From contig RCSZ01000001.1 in NCBI GenBank assembly GCA_014898425.1, forward strand, positions 1,178,001-1,242,000: a DNA stretch of 64,000 nt. Direction: 5' to 3'. The notes beneath the pieces were generated by a model. That model made no database searches. It had not been told where the DNA came from and saw only the letters and a list, made by a program, of their open reading frames with translations. Both the position numbers and the translations under genes were made by a program. Shown in pieces: positions 34,243 through 46,649 of the stretch. Positions within the stretch are counted from its first letter, which is position 1. Each line of letters starts with the position of its first letter. The DNA comes from Botryotinia globosa (lineage: Eukaryota; Ascomycota; Leotiomycetes; Helotiales; Sclerotiniaceae).

Positions 34243-35262
34243 GATGAGGAGATCGTGATTTGAGTAGATGTGATGAGTACAAAAATAAACGCTTATGAGA
34301 TTGCAATAAGAAAATTTTAGATAGAAAATAGAACTTGGGATATTTTCTTTTGCTTTTATACAATATCTTTCCCGCAACTGGTCATGTCTGGTTGTGCAGA
34401 ATATGGGCTGATGAAATCACACCACTGAGTGTTCCGATTCAACAACGTCCAAGAATCAGCACGCTTGGATTTATAAATTGCATCGCTCTTGGCCGGATGG
34501 ATATCAAGCTCATAAGCCGTGAATACTTTTCCTCAACTGGTGTTGATGGTTCGATGGTATTTTGTTTTCCGGATTTTTGGTCCTGCATATCGCTGAGTCT
34601 TGCTGGTCCATGTGTTGACATTCTCGAATGTGGGCAAGGGCAGGGCTAAGAGCAGTATTCCGCGTTATATCAACATGTTTTTCATCTTCCCTTTTTCTTT
34701 TTGATTATTACTTACATTTCATTTTAAGAAGAAGACCAAACATGTAATGAGACGATGAGTTGGTTGTTTTTTCTATCTTGTAGTTGTCGATTGAGAGGTA
34801 GCACATGTGCTAGAACCGATTAGGGATAGTGGGAAAATGAGCTCCTGAAGCTCTTGCTCGCTTGCTGGGCACTACTTATAATCTCCTATGTACCCACCTC
34901 CCTACCTAACTGGGTAGTATCATCTACCATTCATTCACGACAGTAGTTTCCTATTCTGTTTCTTAGGATCTGAAATCCATAGTACCTCCCCAAAACGATT
35001 CAAAATGGCATTGATCTTTATTTACTCGTCTCGTTGCATTTTCCTTAACTCATCCCATAATCTTCATCCCTTACAATTCGTACCAGATTGGATTTTTGGA
35101 AGAAATAGTTGATATCTCCTCACTCGGTCTTTTGACCTGTCAATTCTTTTTTACTTTTGGAAGGCAAACTGAAAGCATACAAAACTTCAACTTGGCAGTC
35201 TTGGTTATACAAAAACAATTGTCGCCTACGAACTTAGACATTCATATTAACTTCCAGTCATT
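34243..35262. other. Divergent promoter region
   Basis: About 1 kb between the NmrA-like gene and the E2-like gene. Short frames only; no clear element beyond AT/CT-rich leaders. Confidence 0.5.
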
Positions 35263-37419
35263 ATGGCAGAGGATCCCAGGTTCTTCGATCCTAGGGTTGA
35301 TGCGACGGAAGAATCCGGATTGAATCAGCAGTCCATGTTTATGCCTATGTCTACTTCTACGCCTATGTCTATTTCTGCGTCTACGTCGACCCACTCTGAT
35401 ACCGAAACACCTCCGCCCTGTGCTGAGAACTTATCAGAGATTCGGAATAGACATAAGAATCTTACCCATCGAGCCATCCGACATTATTTCGAGGAAACGC
35501 CACTCAGTGTGCTGAGGGTTCATAGGGAAAAAGATTCATATCATCGTAACAGGAATTTAAGCTTGGAATACGAAGCTGTTCATGCTAATGATACAACTCC
35601 TTATATTAGTGTCTGTCCTGCTTCTCTTCACAATAGTAGAGTTGGTGCATTTGGAGACTTTTTTGATCTTACAAATGCAATCGCCTGCATTGAAGGACCC
35701 CCTGAGAGCCCGTACGCTGGAGGCATCTTCTTTCTGCACATCTATTTCCCTATTTTATACCCTCAACGGCCTATGAAAGTGCGCTTCTTGACACAGATTC
35801 ATCACCCGAAGATCAGCGCAGATGAAGATCTCCGCCTACCCAGTATTACAACTAGATGGCACCCGGATAATTCTTTGCGGGATGTTCTTTTGACGATATT
35901 CTCACTACTTCGCGAACCCAAGCTAGATGATGATTTTGTACCTGAGGTTGCGAAGGAATTTATCGATGATTACAACGGTTTCTTCGAAAAGGCAAAACTT
36001 TCCACAATCGACCATGCGTCGAAGAAGCGACTAGATGTGAGGAAATTGGTGGTAGATTGGATACAAGACTACGTGACTTTTGATTACGCAATTGCTTCAT
36101 GTAATAAGGCTCTCTTGCTATGGCGTCAGAGTATATGGGAGGCATTACCAAAAGATGGTAGCTGCGAGGACATCAGTTTACAATGCGTCTTACCAGACTC
36201 TGCCATAGTGACCATGTCTAAGAACCTGAGGAGATTGTGTACTCGCGAAATCGGACTTGGGGAACTGGACTTGAGTGAATGGTATAAGCGTGACCAGTAT
36301 TTAAAAGATAATTCTCCGTCATCGCTGGGAAATACACTGGTTACAGTGTGGCTCAAAATTCAAGATGAAAAGGCAGGTATTGAAGACAATGATCATGTCT
36401 TTCATAGTGCAATGGATACTGTTCAATCATGCCAGTCTATGCTTGGGATTTGGCGTAATTTTGTATGGGAAACGCACCAAGAGGATACTTTCAAGGACCG
36501 TGAATCCATCATACCAGATTCTGCTATCCTCACCATATCTAACAACATGGAAAAGATAGGTTCCGGTAAAATCAAGCTTGAGCATTTGGACTTGTCGGAA
36601 TGGGATCGCAGAGCGCAGTTTCTAGCTGAAGACAATGAATTTTTCATTCGGGAAACTCTGCAAAGCTGGTGGGAGAATGAGGTCGAGATAAGTGAGAGAA
36701 GGAAAAATACAGCTGTTCCAGAAGGCGGTCACGGCTCCAAAGCTGAAGGCCCGAAGTCTCCCCGGAGAGTTCAACTTGGTCTCGAGCCTGAACAGAGACT
36801 ATCGGCTATCAGATGGATTGGTGTCCGTTCTGGTAATATTAAAGGCTCAAGACCCAAACAGGAAGTACGAGTTACCAAAAGTGAACCGGATTCCAAGGTC
36901 AAGAAATCAAGGCCTAAGCGGAATTTCTATGTTTCAAGAAGGGCTCCTGGTGCCAAATCTAGCAGCTCAAGTTCTGTTCAAGAAGCAGAAATTGCAGAAG
37001 GCGGGCTTGATTCAGAGACTAGAAGCCCAAATTATAATACGGGATCACAGATTGAAACAGACGATCTTAATCCCACCATACAAGAGTTGAAGTCTAAAGT
37101 TGAAGAGCTAGACCTAAACATGTCAATTTTGATAGATGATCTCCGTTCCATTGCTGAAAGGGTCGACAAGCGTATCAATGAAAGCAGTAAATGCAAGGGC
37201 TCACAGACTACAATGAGCGATCTTTATCCCGGCATGCAATGTTTGAACGTTGGACTTGAAACGCTAAACTCCAACTTACCAACTTGGGTAGATGATTTCC
37301 GTTCCATTGCTGAAAAGCTAAACATACAAATGTCAGAAAATGAACTTATTTCCCTTGCTGAAGGGGTAAAAAAACAAATCAAGCAAGAAATTAAAGGCAA
37401 GGGCCCTGTTACGAAGTAA
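35263..37419 (+). CDS. Catalytically dead E2-like (UBC-fold) protein with repeats
   Basis: Single exon, 718 residues. Residues about 1-50 are Ser/Thr-rich with short internal repeats (MSTSTPMSISASTST). Residues about 65-235 align well with ubiquitin-conjugating enzymes: IEGPPESPYAGGIFFLHIYF, FPILYPQRPMKVRFLT, then HHPKIS, and the C-terminal E2 signature LLREPKLDDDFVPEVAKEF. The E2 HPN motif reads HPK (Lys183), and the active-site cysteine (ICL in E2s) is replaced by Arg191 in DLRLPS, so it cannot carry ubiquitin. UEV-type proteins use such folds to bind ubiquitin or a partner E2. Residues about 275-475 hold two copies of an approximately 90-residue module sharing PDSAI.T.S.N and LDLSEW..R.Q.L. 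The C-terminus has a coiled coil with a doubled DD.RSIAE motif. Nothing known to me combines these parts. Confidence 0.8.
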   Translation: MAEDPRFFDPRVDATEESGLNQQSMFMPMSTSTPMSISASTSTHSDTETPPPCAENLSEIRNRHKNLTHRAIRHYFEETPLSVLRVHREKDSYHRNRNLSLEYEAVHANDTTPYISVCPASLHNSRVGAFGDFFDLTNAIACIEGPPESPYAGGIFFLHIYFPILYPQRPMKVRFLTQIHHPKISADEDLRLPSITTRWHPDNSLRDVLLTIFSLLREPKLDDDFVPEVAKEFIDDYNGFFEKAKLSTIDHASKKRLDVRKLVVDWIQDYVTFDYAIASCNKALLLWRQSIWEALPKDGSCEDISLQCVLPDSAIVTMSKNLRRLCTREIGLGELDLSEWYKRDQYLKDNSPSSLGNTLVTVWLKIQDEKAGIEDNDHVFHSAMDTVQSCQSMLGIWRNFVWETHQEDTFKDRESIIPDSAILTISNNMEKIGSGKIKLEHLDLSEWDRRAQFLAEDNEFFIRETLQSWWENEVEISERRKNTAVPEGGHGSKAEGPKSPRRVQLGLEPEQRLSAIRWIGVRSGNIKGSRPKQEVRVTKSEPDSKVKKSRPKRNFYVSRRAPGAKSSSSSSVQEAEIAEGGLDSETRSPNYNTGSQIETDDLNPTIQELKSKVEELDLNMSILIDDLRSIAERVDKRINESSKCKGSQTTMSDLYPGMQCLNVGLETLNSNLPTWVDDFRSIAEKLNIQMSENELISLAEGVKKQIKQEIKGKGPVTK

Positions 37420-39780
37420 ATGAAGATTTTTGAGCAACTCGCGTAATGACGATATACCACCGGGTATATTGCGACCATCATGATCACCATACCTCGGTAG
37501 AACATGGAACAGCATATCTATGTTGACCCAAACAGGTTTCCTTGCACAGAAAAAGCTACATTGGTAGTAAGAATACGATAAGAATATTCTATCTCAGGGA
37601 TAAGATCGAATGTTTTTGTATGGACAAGCCGGACTATGCGAAAATATGATATTCGATCGTTGAGCCTTTTTATTTTCTAAGCCTTTGTATTTTTTTTTGA
37701 ACCGCAGTATTGTAAGCTTCCCTGGTTACTGAGCAAGTTTGAGAACCAAACTAATCAAGGTCTCAGTGGTATCAAACTCCTCACCTGCAGCTCGTCTGAA
37801 AACCCAGCTGGACAGCCCGGGCTATTGAAGGAGGAATTATGTCCGCAGAACACTTGCTCTTCATTCATAACTCTTCGTGATGTTTGAGCCCGACTATCAT
37901 AATTTCCTGCGAAGATACTGGAATCCCCCGATCATCTTCACGTAGCAAATAGACTGATGAGATCATCAAACGGGCAGCCGAAGTAGCTTTTGTTTGGGAG
38001 CTGGCCACACTTTGTAGTTTTAGCTTTTATTCGTAATCCCTGGCCATTGTATCATTAAAATCATGGTAGTATTTCTGTACAGCGTTTCTTGCTGAGAGGA
38101 AACTATCGTAAAAACCACAGTTGGTGTTTGTGGTCCACCTTTATAGAATTCAAATGAAAATATTCACTTTCACACTAGGTACTATCATGGCTTTTATAGC
38201 TAGTGATTCCCTAAAGACTAGTTAGTACCTTTACGAATCACAAACGCACATCAGAAAGCTAATCCCACCATCCCGCCAACTTTTCCTTTTCATATTCTCT
38301 GAGTAATGCTCATCTCATCAAAGGCACTTGTCATATGTACTGCGCTCAGGCATGATCACATAACATGATTTCTTTCCCCCGCGTCGATCTCTTGCTGTGC
38401 GTCACTTCTAATAGTGGTAATATCGTCTGTGAACTCAGTGGTGGGGATGGTTCCACCTATGGAGAGCATGGCGATGGTTATACGTGGATGATTCAAGGGT
38501 TCGAGAATAATGATAACTGGCGAGAAAATAAAGGGGTGGTGTCAGGCGCTGTAGAATGGCTGGTATGTTGTAACTCCCGGGCACGATTCAGGTTGAACTC
38601 CACCACTACAAGAAAGTCGAGACAAATCCTCAAATCTTCATCAACATCTTGCAGTTGGGAAATATCAAGGGAAACGTGGAATACGCCATTTAGTACCGGC
38701 AGCGCAGTGTTGGAACCGCAAGAGAGGCAGGCCATTAGGCGCTCAATTTTGTAACCATTTATCTAGAAATTGGGAAGCTGGGGAGATGAATAACTACTGA
38801 ATTATCTTATCTCCACTTTATGCATTCTTCTCAATAACTATTGAATAGTTTGTCCTGTTGGTGAGTTTGACCCCGCCGCCCAAGAATATTGTCTGATGTC
38901 GCGATAAATATGCTACACCATGTCTAGAAATTTATAATATCCGAATCGAGCAGGACCAAAATATGTTACATTTTTATATAAGTAGAATTTTTCTTTAATA
39001 TGTGATCATAAGGATTTTTTTGATTGATTGATGGATAGATGTGTAATATATCTAATCTGTATATACCAAGTGAGATGAGCATTTATACAGTATGATATTT
39101 CCTTTTTGCTTGAAGAATAGAGATAGAATTGAAAAACAAAAATACAGAGAAAGCCGACTTGTAATGATGAATGACTTCTCTTGTCTAAAAGATGAATTCC
39201 TGTTAATATTTACCTCGAGTACAATTTTGTTTTTCATAAATCGATACTCGCGTGACTTCTCAATTGAGCTCCTATATCTCCTTTTGTTCTCGCGTATACG
39301 ATAGCTCTGTCCCCAGTGTCTTGTCATCGACATGCTCTACATCTTTCTTTTCACCTTGGCCTATTGTTTCCACATTCCTGAGCAACATTATGCAAAAAAA
39401 ATGAGTAATTGGTATCTTCCAAGTGAAATTGATGGTATGAAATTTTGGAGATTCATTTGGCTCTTGGCAGCGTGGCATTGCTGACATGATTCTTTGTCTC
39501 TTAAGACTCGGCCATCAAAGAATCTTAAGAAAATCTCCATACCATAAACCAAAACTTTGCTTTCTTTCGGAGAAAATATCACCCCCGACAAGTCAGTGCC
39601 TTTCTTCCATTCTAGAATATTTCCTCTTCTATCCTTCATCAAGCGTAGGTCGTTTTTCTTCTTTGTCTATATAAATTTCCTATTAGTCAAGTGGCCAGAA
39701 TACATATTTCGGAAAATGCCTATGCCACTTTTCTCAAATCAAGATCACTCCGTTTGCGTTCGTTTTCGGTGTCATTATTC
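37420..39780. other. Gene-poor spacer of 2.4 kb
   Basis: Several short frames overlap on both strands near 38365-38754, including an 80-codon minus-strand frame with a true ATG at 38735, but no motif favours either strand. The last 100 bases are likely the leader of the gene at 39781. Confidence 0.45.
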
Positions 39781-41429
39781 ATGGCGTACCAATCGCCATC
39801 TAAGGAGCAGTTTCGGGCCACATTGCCACCGACTCCTTTAACAGATGGACATTCTCTTTCGCATTCGAGATCTCAATCTCAACTAGAGACAAGCGCGCAC
39901 GCAAAATTAGGACCATGGGCACAGTGGGGTCATACATCTGCTTCTTTGAGTGGCTTGGAAACTATGAAACGGCCTCAGTTGAGACATAGTCAAACTACGG
40001 GAGGTAATTTGCCCTTCAATAGGGACCCACTGCCAGCAACCCCTGGTGTTCTAGCGAAGAAATTGGGTAGGGGGAGTAGGAGGCTCGATGGGAGGTTGAA
40101 TGAGTATGGAGATCCTGTTCCAAAACCTTCTATAGATATCTCTGTCTCAACGAAATTCGATGATATTGATATTGAAGGAAGCGAAGGTCCTCAGAGAGTG
40201 GCGAGAATCCATTCTTCGCCCGATACTAGGACATTACCTCCACCCCCTGATCCACCCTTGACAAAGTCGGCAACGAAAGTGATGCAGAGAACTGGCTACG
40301 ACCCGACTATGGAAATAAGAGAAGGAAGAAGTCGACAGTCATCGTTATCTACGGATAACTCTGACAGTTCTGGTAGCATTTACAGTCAAGAAGATAACAC
40401 AAACTCACACATGGCTCACCAGAGCCAAACTGTTGGTTCTGTTCCTGTTTCTCCGATGCAGCGGGATGAGGAAAGCTCGTACTTCCCCAAATACATGCCT
40501 AGTAATGCATCGAGCCCGGCCACGTCGTCACCAAGATCACTAGTAATATCGTCAGAATATAAAGAACGAGTATCAAGGTTTATGCAAGGTCATTTAGAAG
40601 ATCTCAATACTAGTCAAGATCTGGAATACACTAGTGCTCTCGAGGACTTGATAGATCAAGGAATACCGTACGATTATGAGAATGTGCGCGAATATCCATT
40701 CAGACATAAGGCTCATAACGACGGTGTTGCGCTAATGCCACCACCACTCTCATTGCCAACAAAGAGAAGCCGACAAAGCTATTTCTGCGAAAGCCCGGAT
40801 GATTGGGAGCCACGAACCCCGGTTGCTCCATTTTTGGGTAGCGAAGAGCAGCAGAGTTTGCATAGACCCTCGGCAGTCTCACATACATCATCCATGGCAC
40901 CACCGAAGATAATAATACCAGAATCGAATAAGCCTCGAAAGAGAGATTTTTCAAGTGGTCAACGCCCCCTGAAAAGTCCTTTTCCATTTCTCTCAACTAA
41001 TAAGCTACCGGATTCTCCAAGAACGACAGGTCCAACAGGGTCATTAGGGGAAAAGTTATCGGGTGCTTTGAAACGGCTATCCGGAAGCACGAAGATGTCG
41101 CCACCAGAAGGCAATGAAATAATTTTCAATGCTAGTAGAAGTGCGACAGGTCCAGATACGCCCATGCCGAGAAAATCGGGATTCATGGGGATCAAAGGGG
41201 CTCCAGATGTGATACAGAAAGGTAATGAGCATTTTCATGAAGTGGTAGAGAAGGTAAAATTGAAAGTTAATAAGAAGGAGAGGAGGAGAAGGGAATTGAA
41301 GAAGCAAATACTGGTTGTTGGGATTATGGATCAGACACCAGGTTAGTTACTAATCTCCATAAGTGATTCTGCCATGCACAATACTAATTGCTTTTGTGAA
41401 TAGACGGACGAACATCCGAATGGCTTTGA
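39781..41429 (+). CDS. Disordered Ser/Pro-rich fungal protein, function unknown
   Basis: Exon 1 is 39781-41341. Exon 2 is a very small last exon, 41404-41429, that adds DGRTSEWL and a stop; donor, CTAAT branch site and TAG acceptor are good. The 528 residues are rich in Ser, Pro, Thr and charged residues with many SP/TP sites (likely phosphorylation targets). A short ordered part lies around residues 255-300 (YKERVSRFMQGHLEDLNTSQ, DYENVREYPFRHK) and there is a basic helix near the C-terminus (KVKLKVNKKERRRRELKKQ). The ending G(D)GR-SEWL and the basic helix look like a conserved fungal-specific family, but I cannot name it. The ATG at 39781 is the first in frame. Confidence 0.75.
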
Positions 41430-42021
41430 TATGAACATAAAGCTATAAAATTTGGGAGAAAGTAATGCACAAGCCCTCTTTCAGGGCTTCAGATAGACCG
41501 CGGATTTGAGGAGCGAGGCTAGGCTGGAGTACTGTCGGTAGCATGGTATCGCCAACGCTATGCTTTCAAGAAGGTCAAATAGAGGCCGACTTCCTGTTGC
41601 ACACTCATCGAATCTGTATATGGATATCATGTAATAACAAATACTCTCATTCGAATCGAAGTGTCTTTTCTTGGACGAGAATTGTGACAACTCGCCAATG
41701 TCTGGTAAGGATTGTGATGAGAGATCTCTATTCGACGAATGAATCTACTGCCGACGAATCATTCTCTTCTTATAACGTAAACAATGTACCTGCAGCTTTC
41801 AACCCCGCATCTTTGTATGACCCTTATCAACCTTACAAAGGCTTGGAACACAATATCACTTCGTATTTGATGTGCTCGTGACTTTAACATCTTGGTTGAT
41901 ACCCTTCAGCTTGTCTTCCTCTTTGATATATCAACAACCTACTTTGAATCAAGTTTGTGTCAGTTGTGGAAGTCCGTGAATGATGTCGCGGTGAGTTGTT
42001 GATCTACCATATAACCCCTTT
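41430..42021. other. Intergenic upstream of AMS1
   Basis: About 600 bases. A 112-codon frame at 41543-41881 lacks features. The E-box array follows directly. Confidence 0.5.
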
Positions 42022-42062
42022 CACGTGCCATATGCCACGTGCCACATGCCACGTGCCATTGG
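42022..42062. promoter_or_regulatory. 14-bp-period E-box array upstream of AMS1
   Basis: CACGTG occurs at 42022, 42036 and 42050, exactly 14 bases apart, with CATATG and CACATG lying midway between them, so five CANNTG palindromes follow each other every 7 bases. A reversed CCAAT box (ATTGG) comes directly after. The array is about 275-310 bases upstream of the AMS1 ATG. CACGTG is the core site of bHLH factors (Cbf1, Pho4, SREBP types). Target factor unknown. Confidence 0.75.
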
Positions 42063-42329
42063 ATTCACTCGTGATGTTTCGCGGCTTCCAACCTCCACAT
42101 TTCCCCCCCGCGCTTTCCTAAAGCTTACCCCTGTTGAAACTCCACTTCTACGTAACAAGCGGCGTAGTAGAAGAGTTACCACTTCCCACGGCTGAGCTTC
42201 TACTAATTACTATCTACTATCTACTATCTACCTACTCTTTACTCTTCACAACTGACAATTCTTTTTTCTTTCCTCAGTTCATCATCATCGCATCTCGAAT
42301 CCGTCAATAATATCATCCAATTGCCAATT

Positions 42330-45300
42330 ATGGGTGGTGAAACTATACTAAAGCCAGAGCTCAAGAGCTCATATCCTGTTAGGTCTGAAGGACCTAAGGG
42401 CAAATTGATATCTAATCTCTACAAAGATCGAATTGGTCAATTCTATGCCGGCGGACAATATGAAGGACACAATTTACGAGCGTGTGTCTTTTCGGTTCTC
42501 TGATTTATTGCATCTGCTAATTGATTCTTGTTGATAGAATGTTGAATGAAGGGGTCGCGTCTGGAGAACCGCACATCAAACTTTCGGTCTGGGACGCTCC
42601 GGACCTTTCTCGACCCACTTTCAAAGATGCCACAAGCCATGAATTTAGATCAACACACATTGGAGAAGCCTTTGGTCCTTCATGGTCAACCCATTGGTTT
42701 AAAGTACGAATAACCGTCCCGTCGGAATTCCAGAAAAAGGACCTACTGGAGTTACATTGGGATGCCAACAATGAAGGAATGGTATGGACCGAGGACGGCA
42801 ACCCTCTTCAGGGATTGACCGGAGGTGGTGAGAGAGTTGAATGGGTCTTGCCGGACAATTTCCGCGACGGAAAGGAACACACAATCTATATTGAGATGGG
42901 TGAGATAGAGACAAGACACATGGATCATACATTTCCAAATGCTAATATCAAAACTAGCCTGCAACGGAATGTTCGGTAATGCTCCAGGTGGCGATTCCAT
43001 CCAACCCCCGAACCCGAATAAATATTTCCAGCTATCAAAGGCCGAGATTGTGGCTGTAAACGTTGAAGCCCGAGCTTTATGGATTGATATCTGGGAAATC
43101 AATGATGCTGCTAGAGAATTTCCATCGGACTCATGGGAACAACATAAAGCATTGAGGGTCGCAAACGATATAATTGATGCTTTCGAGTTGGGAAACCAAG
43201 ATTCAATTATCAAAGGCCGAAAAATTGCTCAAGAATATTTAGGTGAAAACATCAACTCATCTGCGGTTTATGAGACTGGCACAAAGCCTATTGTTTATGG
43301 TATCGGCCATTGCCACATTGATACCTGTTGGCTTTGGCCATGGGCTGAGACCAAGAGAAAGGTTGCTAGGTCTTGGTCGAATCAATGTGATCTTATGGAT
43401 CGTTATCCCGAGCATCGATTTGCTGTCTCCCAGGCTCAACAGTATAAATGGTTGAAACAGTACTATCCATACGTGTTTGATCGGGTTAAGGAAAAGGTCA
43501 AACAAGGAAAATTCCAACCTGTTGGAGGCAGTTGGGTTGAGCATGACACTAACCTGCCTAGTGGCGAGTCCCTCGTCCGACAATTCTTGTATGGTCAAAG
43601 GTTCTTTGAAAGCAACTTCGGAGAGAGATCCAAGACATTTTGGCTGCCAGATACTTTTGGTTACTCGAGTCAACTTCCTCAGTTGTGTCGTCTCGCAGGG
43701 ATGAAACGCTTCTTCACTCAAAAGCTCAGCTGGAACAACATTAACAATTTTCCACATACCACATTCAATTGGGTATCTCTAGATGGTAGCCAGGTCATTT
43801 GTCACATGGCACCTTCCGAGACATACACTGCAAATGCTGATTTTGGTGATGTAAGAAGATCAGTAACACAGCACAAATCCATGGATCAAGATGAGACGTC
43901 ACTTCTTGTCTTTGGAAAGGGTGATGGTGGTGGAGGACCAACGTGGCAGATGATTGAGAAGCTCAGACGTCTTCGTGGAATGAGCGACACTACTGGACTT
44001 ATACCTAGAGTTCATATGGGTGACTCCGTTGACGATTTCTTCGATCGCTTGGAGGGAAGGGTGTCTGAGGGTCTAGACTTAGTGACCTGGTATGGGGAAT
44101 TATATTTTGAGCTTCACCGTGGAACATACACGTAAGTGTCATTCCATTAGCATTCACAACTGTTATGCTGACTCTCCCCAGAACGCAAGCGAACAACAAG
44201 CGTAATAACAGAAATTCTGAAATTATGCTACACAATATTGAACTTCTCTCAACAATCGCCAGTCTCAAAAGTAAGGACTTTAAATATCCAAAAGAGGATA
44301 TTGACGATATGTGGGAGGCTGTATTGTTGTGTCAGTTCCATGACTGCCTACCAGGATCATCTATTGAGATGTGTTATGACGACAGTGATGAGGTATGTGA
44401 ACTGCACTTCCCTTTAGCTTCAAAAAATCCTAACACGTGATAGATATATGCCAAGGTGTTTAAGACTGGTGAGAAGATTCTTAAAGAGCTTTACAAGACG
44501 TTGGGTGTAGGTCAAGCCGAAGACTCATCCAAGGATGGCGATCTTGTGGCCTTGAACACGATGCCATGGCACAGAAGAGAGATCGTGCCACTTGGCAATA
44601 AAACTGCCGGAGTTGCTTGTGGACAAGGCAGTCTCTTGAATATCAAAACTTTCAAGATTGCCGAGACACCCGAGGTGACTGTCAAAGAAGTTAGAGATGG
44701 CGTTTTTGTCCTCCAAAACGAACAGCTCAAGATCCAAGTCGAAGGCGGCGCAATTACTTCTCTGTATGATCTCCAAGCGGAGAGAGAAGTAGTAGCCAAA
44801 GGGGGTAAAGCCAATCAGCTTGTCATATTTGATGATAAGCCACTTTATTGGCAAGCTTGGGATGTGGAAGTTTTCCACTTGGATTCTCGCAAGGAGTTGC
44901 CTGCAGGGATTACTAAGATCGTGCAGAGTGATGCCCACAGAGTTAGTGTAATGACCGAGACTAAGATCAGCAAAGACAGCTGGATAAAGACTCATATCAG
45001 TTTATCAGCCGCATTTAAGGGCCAGCAATCTTATGTTGAAATGGAAAGCGAAGTTGAATGGAGGGAGAGTATGAAGTTCCTCAAGGTTGAATTCCCAGTT
45101 GATATTCGAAACACGGAGGCATCCTATGAGACACAATTCGGTATCGTTAAACGACCTACCCACTACAACACTACGTAAGTTTGATATCATTTGTTATCGA
45201 AGTACATAATCAACTGACTTCAAATAGCTGGGACATGGCCAAGTTCGAAGTATGCTGTCACAAATTCGCCGATCTTTCAGAGAACCAATACGGTGTTTCT

Positions 45301-45837
45301 ATTCTGAATGATAGCAAATATGGCTTTGCTACTTGTGGCAACGTGATGCGCTTGTCACTTCTTCGAGCCCCCAAAGCTCCAGATGCACATGCAGACATGG
45401 GTCGTCACCACATTCGTTGGGCTGTTCTCCCTCATCAGGGAGGCCTTGGCTCAACTACCGTTCGCACGGCATTTAACTTCAACAATCCTTTGAAGCTCTG
45501 CAAAGCTTCAAAGGGTGTTCAAACCAACGCATTTGATAGTCCAATCAAACTTGCGGGAGACCCATCATTGATCCTAGATACTGTTAAGCGTGGTGAAGAT
45601 GACGAGGATGTCAGCCGTGGTGAATTAGCCAAGAGAAAGGGGCAAAGTGTTATTTTGAGAATCTACGATAGTTTGGGTGGAACTAGCAGGGGAACAATTG
45701 AGACAACACTGGATGTGAAGAGGGTTTGGAAGACCAACGTTTTGGAGGACGATGAAGAAGAGCTGAAGATCAAGGAAGGAAAGGTCGCAATCACACTGAA
45801 GCCCTTTGAGGTTGGCACATTTAGATTGCAATTGTGA
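42330..45837 (+). CDS. AMS1: Alpha-mannosidase, GH38 class IIC (vacuolar/cytosolic)
   Basis: Six exons: 42330-42481, 42538-42899, 42958-44131, 44182-44392, 44444-45174, 45228-45837, 1079 residues, all phases agree. The catalytic GH38 domain starts near residue 280 with GIGHCHIDTCWLWPWAETKR (zinc ligands His and Asp). The nucleophile Asp lies in FWLPDTFGYSS (about residue 403). The middle three-helix domain includes QFHDCLPGSSI, also a conserved metal-site segment. The C-terminal beta domains end in EVGTFRLQL. There is no signal peptide, as in yeast Ams1, which is made in the cytosol and delivered to the vacuole by the Cvt/autophagy route to degrade free mannose oligosaccharides. The length matches Ams1 (about 1080). 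An array of E-boxes lies upstream. Confidence 0.96.
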
Positions 45838-46649
45838 AGTCATAAGAGATGGCCTGAGAATCAGTAAACAAAGAACGATGATAGGATGATAATTGAATGA
45901 TGAAAATTAGCAATTATGCATGATAGGCTCTTTCCTTGGTATATCAACTTCGCAACAAATTCCACATGACCTTTTGTCTTGCAAAAGGAACGGGAATATT
46001 TGACTTGTTCTCTGTACATATCTATCTAGCTATTTATCTACTCACAGTGATTACTCACATAGAATGATATTAAATATTGATGGCAGTATCAAAACATAGT
46101 CTCTGTAGAACAAAAATAAATTCTCAAATTACAGAAGATTAGCCAAATGGAAATAGAAATATCAATCAAGATGTTTGCAGAAGTCGTGCTATGGTAGGAG
46201 AGTAAGATAGTGATAGTACTTTACAGATTTTAAAGCGAAGTCCCAGAGATAGCAATGTGAGGCTCGTATGAGCGACTAAAGAGATCTCACCATGTGCATT
46301 CGATTGTCTTCTCGAACCTCTCTTACAAATGGGTGTTTCTGAAACCTAGACAGTTTCGTATGTACAGCTTGAAGCATTAGGTATGGTAATGAGATTTAAG
46401 TTGTTGTTTGTCATGTATGATAACATGGGCACGAGGAAGTATAGTCTATTGTATGAACTTGGTTGGAATGCAAGATTATTTTCATTTCTCATCTCATTAT
46501 CGTAAAGCTAACAATATCGCTACAATGCTTTGTAAACATAATAAACGCCTTTCAACAATAAACAAACATGTGAGTCCCCCAAATCTCGCTTTCTTTTCGC
46601 GCTCATTTCATCCAACGTTTCAGCGCCCGACTTTCATTCATTAGTTCAC
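45838..46649. other. Convergent intergenic
   Basis: About 800 bases between the ends of AMS1 and the MFS gene, AT-rich, no supported gene. Confidence 0.55.

Noticed and set aside
38365..38754. Overlapping frames on both strands (129 codons plus, 80 codons minus)
   Set aside because: Neither shows a motif, intron signals or codon pattern that would favour it; left as intergenic.
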